In this document: positions 7,092-10,775 of the stretch, in pieces
How the letters are laid out: each line of letters opens with the position of its first letter
Position numbering within the stretch: the first letter of the stretch is position 1
Assembly (NCBI GenBank): GCA_015143735.1
Contig: VKHC01000592.1
Location: forward strand, 1 to 10,775
DNA from: Synura sp. LO234KE
Taxonomy: Eukaryota > Sar > Synurophyceae > Synurales > Mallomonadaceae
Direction of reading: 5' to 3'
DNA: 10,775 nt
The notes under the pieces: generated by a model
Seen by the model: only the letters and a program-made list of their open reading frames with translations
Database searches by the model: none
What the model was told of the DNA's origin: nothing
Translations under genes and position numbers: made by a program

Positions 7092-7550
7092 CACGGGAAG
7101 GTTTCCGAGAAATGCTCGGAAGGCGTTACGCTCTCAAGAATTGTCAAGATGACATCAAGCGCTAAAAGCAACAAGGTAAAGAGGCTATGAACGTCTCCAT
7201 GACCTGTACAGCGTTGACACCTTCAAATACCTGGAAATCCAAACGCTCCGAAGCAAACGGGGTGCGGACGATAGTGTACCCTGTCTCTCGTCAAGGTCGA
7301 CCAGCCACGGTGCTATCTCAAGGTGAAATCTAAGTCGTTGCTAGCAGAAAAGAATGAGGTGCTTGGAGACGGAGCCAACCGTCTTCTTCAGGTCCCAAAA
7401 GCACCCATAGACAGTGCGTTAATCGTCCAACACAGTCTCCAGTGTGTTCAGGAGATGTAAATTCACCGTGTCCTTGCCGCGCCTTGGGAAATATCCGCGT
7501 TGGTTAAGAGAGAGCAGGCCATGCTTCTGGAGGGTCGTCGTAATTATCTT
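7092..7550 (-). pseudogene. LINE reverse transcriptase, frameshifted and truncated
   Basis: RNA-dependent DNA polymerase of a non-LTR element. The first frame reads KIITTLQKHGLLSLNQRGYF, then LLNTLETVLDD, a stop, and YGCFWDLKKTVGSVSKHLIL. The last piece is RT motif A: the first Asp of DLKKAFDS is kept (7394-7392), while AF is TV and the second Asp is Gly. WLVDLDE (7307-7287) follows, after which the frame shifts to TIVRTPF (7275-7255) and shifts again to GHGDVHSLFT (7204-7175), equivalent to the GQGD block found in this RT type. The last frame ends at 7092. Three frames, in-frame stops and loss of the YADD region show it is dead. The linker between 7560 and 8440 holds broken frames without clear motifs. 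Confidence 0.75.
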
Positions 7551-8579
7551 GATAATAATGAGTTCAGTGTTCACAACTTGTTAAATACCTCCATGAGCGT
7601 TATAGGTATCGTATCTTGAATCATGTACCCTTCGCGATGGGCGCAAACCACTTCCACCTCAAGGCTCTGGAGTGTAGTGTTGAGTTTACACGATAACGAG
7701 GCAGTAGTAAGCTTCGGCGAATATGGCGGGAGACCAGTTCTGAACATGGTTGTGTTGAAAACATGAGGGGCCACCCGAGGAGTGACTATACGGAAGTCTT
7801 GTTGGAGGTCAGCTTGCACGCGGTCACGCCGAGGAGACTTCCGGAGCGCTTGCAATTGAACCTTCAGGGTATCCGGACTGTCTCCGACGCGGAGACGAAT
7901 ATTCAAGGCCATGCAGTTCCGGCGGAAGTCGTCGAAAGGACAATGAGCGATGTCCCCCTAAGTCAGCCAGAGTACCAAAGCTGTACTGTTCCAGTGGCGG
8001 GTCAGCAGAGCGCTCGTTGAGAAAGGGCTGAAAAGAAGAATTTTTCTTTTCCTCACGCGTTTCAATATGTATACCCGAATTGAGCGGTCGTTACGCTTCC
8101 AAGCATACAAGTTCGCGCGCACGAATTCAAACTTACTCAGAGCTGCAGAACAAAGACTTTTGAATATTGGAGACATTCTGGGTTCGCCACTCCTGGGTGT
8201 TGAGTCAGGTATCTCAGACCTCTGGAGGAGTACTACCGTAAAAGGTGAGGATCCAACGGCTATTTCCCACTCATTGACAGTGTCGGCAATGCCCTGATGT
8301 ACCTCCTGAGGAGTCCCCCACATGACCAGAGATGCTTGGGAAGAGGGAGGACACCGACAAGGTACCGTAAGATCATCGCACCAAGTCGGGCTTGAAATGC
8401 GGCGTATGTTGGACTTCAGTGCTCTCTGTAATTCTTGCGCACTTTTCTCACTTCTCCAGGAAGTCTTCCACTTCTTGAAGTTTTTGAGTGGTTTGGCAGA
8501 CGAACAAAATCAACTGATGTGCACAGAACTCGCGTGAGTTTATGAGCAGGAAAATGTTTCGAGAGCCCCGGGCAAGTGT

Positions 8580-8878
8580 GCCGCGGTAAGTTGCCACCAC
8601 TGGATGGTGATCGGACATTGGTAGCCAAACCGCTGCCAAGGAACCCGTGTCATATTGCGAAAGGGTCAGCGAGGGGCTGGTATGAAGGATGTGGTCAATC
8701 TCTGTCCCGCTGTGGAGGTCGAAGGTCATCCTGCATATAAACGCTGCTGGATCTGCAGGGATATCGGATTATTGCGAGCAATTTCTAATAGCTTGGGCCT
8801 AGTCACGAAGGGGCTCCGAATAATCTTCCCCTTCCGGGCGCCCGTCCCAACAGCAACTAGAGTCGCCCACACACAGAA
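8580..8878 (-). pseudogene. LINE APE-type endonuclease, C-terminal part
   Basis: One minus-strand frame reads LCVGDSSCCWDGRPEGE, two stops, then HSGTEIDHILHTS and WLPMSDHHPVVATY. These are the GDFN, (R)IDxIL and SDHxPV motifs of exonuclease/endonuclease/phosphatase-fold LINE endonucleases, which nick target DNA to prime reverse transcription. The Asp and His of SDH (about 8612-8607) and the Asp of IDHIL (8696-8694) are present; GDFN has become GDSS, so the Asn is lost. The open piece from 8729 down to 8448 lies within this frame. The N-terminal half of the domain (above about 8960) is not recognisable. Confidence 0.75.
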
Positions 8879-8960
8879 AGGGATCACTCGGAGTCACCAT
8901 ATCTCGGTGCATGCAATTGAACGGTCCGCTGGACGTTAGAGAGGGGACTCTCTTTCGACT

Positions 8961-9140
8961 TGGACTCAAGATACGAAGTTAGTCGATGGAAAAGGACCCG
9001 CCAGATGCGTCCATCCATGTCCTCCGGCACGATTCTGGTAAGCGGGAACGAAAAAGCCCTCTAGGTATCTAAAATTTGAAGACTACACCGAGACCAGATG
9101 GGTCGGCATAGATATTGACGAGCATCAGTGAATACAAAAC
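8961..9140. other. Boundary between retroelement and AT-rich flank
   Basis: Composition moves from about half GC to AT-rich here. A minus-strand reading near 9040-8995 gives PEDMDGRIWRVLFHRL, which might be further upstream element sequence, but I cannot assign it. Confidence 0.35.
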
Positions 9141-9144
9141 CACG

Positions 9145-9411
9145 CTATAGTGGTACCGACTATAGTTCTACCATCCAAAGCTATAGTTGGAGAAGCTTTG
9201 GGTGGACCAGCTAGAGCTTGAGATTCAATTCTAAATACCCAGCAATAGTCGGTGGACTATAGCTGGTAGGGTTTTGGATGGACCAGCTATAGTTGATGAC
9301 CAATGATTTAAGTGGTCAAAAAAGAAGGTCCTGGACATTTTATGGTGAACTTGCTTTAGTGGTGGAATTTGCATGGATAGGATTTGGTAGGACCGACTAT
9401 AGCTGGTGGCG
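9145..9411. repeat. CTATAG-centred imperfect repeat cluster
   Basis: CTATAG occurs six times: 9145, 9160, 9181, 9257, 9287 and 9397. Four of these fall within 40-base imperfect units of the form CTATAGYTGG...TTTGGRTGGACCAGCTATAG (about 9181-9222, 9257-9298 and 9371-9411), and a further unit at about 9160-9190 is inverted. The core ACCAGCTATAGYTGGT is close to a perfect palindrome. This pattern could be a small non-autonomous element, a decayed satellite or clustered binding sites; no coding content is visible. Confidence 0.6.
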
Positions 9412-9748
9412 CACTTATAAAGTACGATGAATAAAATTTGGTACCAAAAACCAACTGCGCATGGTGCGCTTTGGCGGTAGACTGTACAAGGTCGCGACTT
9501 TGACGGAGGCAGCATAAAATATTGTGGAAATATAAGGTCTTTGTAGTGAATTTATGTTAAATGATGAATGATAATAACGAAAAAGTGAATATTTGATAAT
9601 AAAGCATAATCCTTTCATTTCTAAAGAGCCCAGAATTAAAGTTCTTCAATTGCTGGTGGTGCTCAGCAACTTCTATTAAGTCATTCGCCAAATTTTTTGG
9701 AACATAGGGTCCTTTTTTGGAACATTTTTCAAAATCATTAATCTCTTG

Positions 9749-9893
9749 AACTATAAAGTTTCATGGAAAATGCTCTTGCAGGATTCTTATATGTATAATG
9801 AACAATATTTTTGTCGGTTGCACACTTACCAAACTTCAAGGTACGTGAGAAATTGCGTACTGTAGGTTTACTAGTTTTTTACCTCATGAAAAG
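9749..9893. repeat. AT-rich direct repeat, copy a
   Basis: This segment recurs about 327 bases to the right. Shared blocks, in order, are AACTATAARGTTTCATRRAAAATGC, a GGTTG(C/T)A-A-ACTTA piece and a closing core of about 53 bases at 9840-9893. The closing core differs from copy b by four substitutions and one indel. The middle is less conserved. Confidence 0.7.
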
Positions 9894-10017
9894 CGGAATT
9901 TTTCATATAACTTCATTATTACATCGATTCCATGCTTCTACATATCATTTTTGAGTTCCTCAGGTCATTTTATGTCATCCTGATTATTGAAAAAGCTTTT
10001 AAGTGTCTACACGTGTT

Positions 10018-10079
10018 ACTTCAACTTCAACTTCATCTTGAAGTTGAAGTGAACTTCAACTTCAACTTCAACTTCAACT
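10018..10079. repeat. TTCAAC hexanucleotide satellite with internal palindrome
   Basis: Tandem TTCAAC units are interrupted by a block in the reverse sense (TGAAGTTGAAGT, 10039-10050). The block forms a perfect 12-base inverted repeat with ACTTCAACTTCA (10024-10035) around a three-base spacer, and it can also pair with the units to its right (10053-10063). A shorter run of the same unit occurs at 10224-10239, just after direct-repeat copy b. Confidence 0.8.
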
Positions 10080-10219
10080 ATAAGGTTTCATAAAAAATGC
10101 TTTTACAGGTGTGTACAGCACATTAGTAGATATCTTTGTCTAGGTTGTAAACTTATTAAAATATAAGGTACGTGAGAAATTACGTACTGTAGTTTTATTA
10201 GTTTTTACCTCACGAAAAG
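10076..10219. repeat. AT-rich direct repeat, copy b, with nested inverted repeats
   Basis: Second copy of the repeat at 9749-9893. Its core (10167-10219) has an inner inverted repeat GTACGT (10168-10173) / ACGTAC (10182-10187) and an outer one CGTGAG (10171-10176) / CTCACG (10209-10214). In copy a the same pairs occur with one mismatch each. The two pairings overlap and would exclude one another. Confidence 0.7.
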
Positions 10220-10430
10220 AATGCTTCAACTTCAACTTCGTTAGATCAAAAAAATCTACGTTAAACCATGATGTTTATAGCAAAGGCATTTTTATTATAC
10301 GAATTAGCTTTCAAAATCTCTGACATCTCCTAATATTTTGATTTCTAAATGTGCATTTTAGCTTACTTTTTAGCTACGTTGTTACTAGAAAGACATTACA
10401 GTTTCTTATTAGTGATATTTAATAGTTAAC

Positions 10431-10775
10431 TTATAAGTCAAGAATAACTTTCACTAGCTCGGCGGGACTGTATTCCCACTGTACTGGCTCTTTATCCCCT
10501 GTTGTGAAATTTACAAGATACTTTTTCGCCTTCTTGTTGAAGCTAACAACTTCGCCGTAAAACATCTCTTCGACACCATCTTGATTTTTCCATTTATCTG
10601 CTACTTGTCTAGAAAAGTAGTTAATTAGTGCATCGTAGTTAGGCGATTTATCATGCAATATATGTTTATACCTGTGAATTAAAAGCTGAGAATTTTCCAG
10701 TAGTGAATAATCCAGTGCACCTTCCAACACGTTGTCTAACTCACGTCTTTTGCTCTCCCCGACAACCCTTGCACT
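10431..10775 (-). CDS. C-terminal part of a hypothetical protein, Tudor/chromo-like end (partial)
   Basis: The frame is open from the right edge of the window to a TAA at 10433-10431, 114 codons with no stop, so the gene starts outside the window. The visible protein has an N-terminal helical-looking part (GALDYSLLENSQLLIHRYKH) and ends with a piece reading MFYGEVVSFNKKAKKYLVNF and EYSPAELVKVIL. The second part (Trp, then acidic residues, FYGxVxxxxxxxKKYxVxFxxGD) resembles the small beta-barrel of Tudor- or chromo-like domains, which is an inference from pattern only. Function is unknown; such ends occur in both host and transposon proteins. It is AT-rich like its surroundings and shows none of the decay seen in the retroelements. 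Codons for common initiation near 10730 are not ATG, so I place no start there. Confidence 0.65.
   Translation of the reverse strand, partial: SARVVGESKRRELDNVLEGALDYSLLENSQLLIHRYKHILHDKSPNYDALINYFSRQVADKWKNQDGVEEMFYGEVVSFNKKAKKYLVNFTTGDKEPVQWEYSPAELVKVILDL

Larger units (their letters stand above)
7092..8960 (-). mobile_element. Non-LTR retroelement fragment: endonuclease to mid reverse transcriptase
   Basis: Read on the minus strand, an APE-type endonuclease remnant (8878-8580) is followed after about 1 kb by a reverse transcriptase remnant (7550-7092), the order seen in LINE ORF2 proteins. The RT stops just after its GQGD-equivalent block; the YADD-bearing part is absent, and the tail of plus-strand copy 3 begins about 65 bases further on. 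The element is therefore truncated or interrupted here. It may be the upstream part of the same family as copies 1-3, or of copy 2 interrupted by copy 3, but this is inference. Confidence 0.65.
9412..10430. other. AT-rich intergenic DNA with repeats, no gene seen
   Basis: Apart from the direct repeats and the satellite listed separately, this stretch is AT-rich. Open frames on the minus strand at 9231-9618 are short, low in complexity and overlap the repeat cluster, so I do not accept them as genes. No tRNA or rRNA was recognised. Confidence 0.5.

Noticed and set aside
9231-9618. Minus-strand frames of 94 and 67 codons
   Set aside because: They overlap the CTATAG repeat cluster and AT-rich DNA, are not mutually consistent and show no domain.
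10018-10240. CRISPR-like array
   Set aside because: The repeats are a hexanucleotide satellite and two long direct repeats, without regular unique spacers, in eukaryotic-type sequence.

Overview
The window looks like repeat-rich eukaryotic nuclear DNA, with no intact gene lying wholly inside it. It shows no prokaryotic operon structure. It holds decayed non-LTR (LINE-type) retroelement sequence on both strands, broken by frameshifts and stops, between AT-rich flanks. A filamentous fungus, oomycete, alga or similar microbial eukaryote would fit, but I cannot name the organism.

Layout. 1-582: AT-rich, nothing recognised. About 583-3090 (minus strand): copy 1 of a retroelement. From its 5' to its 3' side it has an unidentified conserved-looking protein (one frame, 2550-1627), an RNase H1-type hybrid-binding domain (HBD, also called viroplasmin-like; 1561-1428), an RNase H catalytic domain (1375-912) and a 3' tail ending near 583-640. 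About 3091-4061 (minus): copy 2, with the same tail at 3091-3130, a weaker RNase H and a weaker HBD. About 4594-5760: a mostly open minus-strand frame of unknown identity. About 6034-7026 (plus): copy 3, with the same linker, HBD and RNase H and again the same tail. About 7092-8878 (minus): the endonuclease and reverse transcriptase parts of a LINE, in several frames. 9060-10430: AT-rich DNA with a CTATAG-centred repeat cluster, a two-copy direct repeat that can fold into hairpins, and a TTCAAC satellite holding a palindrome. 10431-10775 (minus): the 3' end of an apparently intact coding sequence that runs off the right edge.

How it fits together. Copies 1 and 3 are homologous over the linker, HBD, RNase H and tail, with nearly the same spacing, and lie in opposite orientation. 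Both are 3' ends of one element family. The endonuclease/RT piece may be the upstream part of the same family, but no single copy here shows all parts in order, so this is inference. The point of most interest is a retroelement protein in which an RNase H1-like HBD precedes the RNase H domain and follows a long domain I do not recognise.
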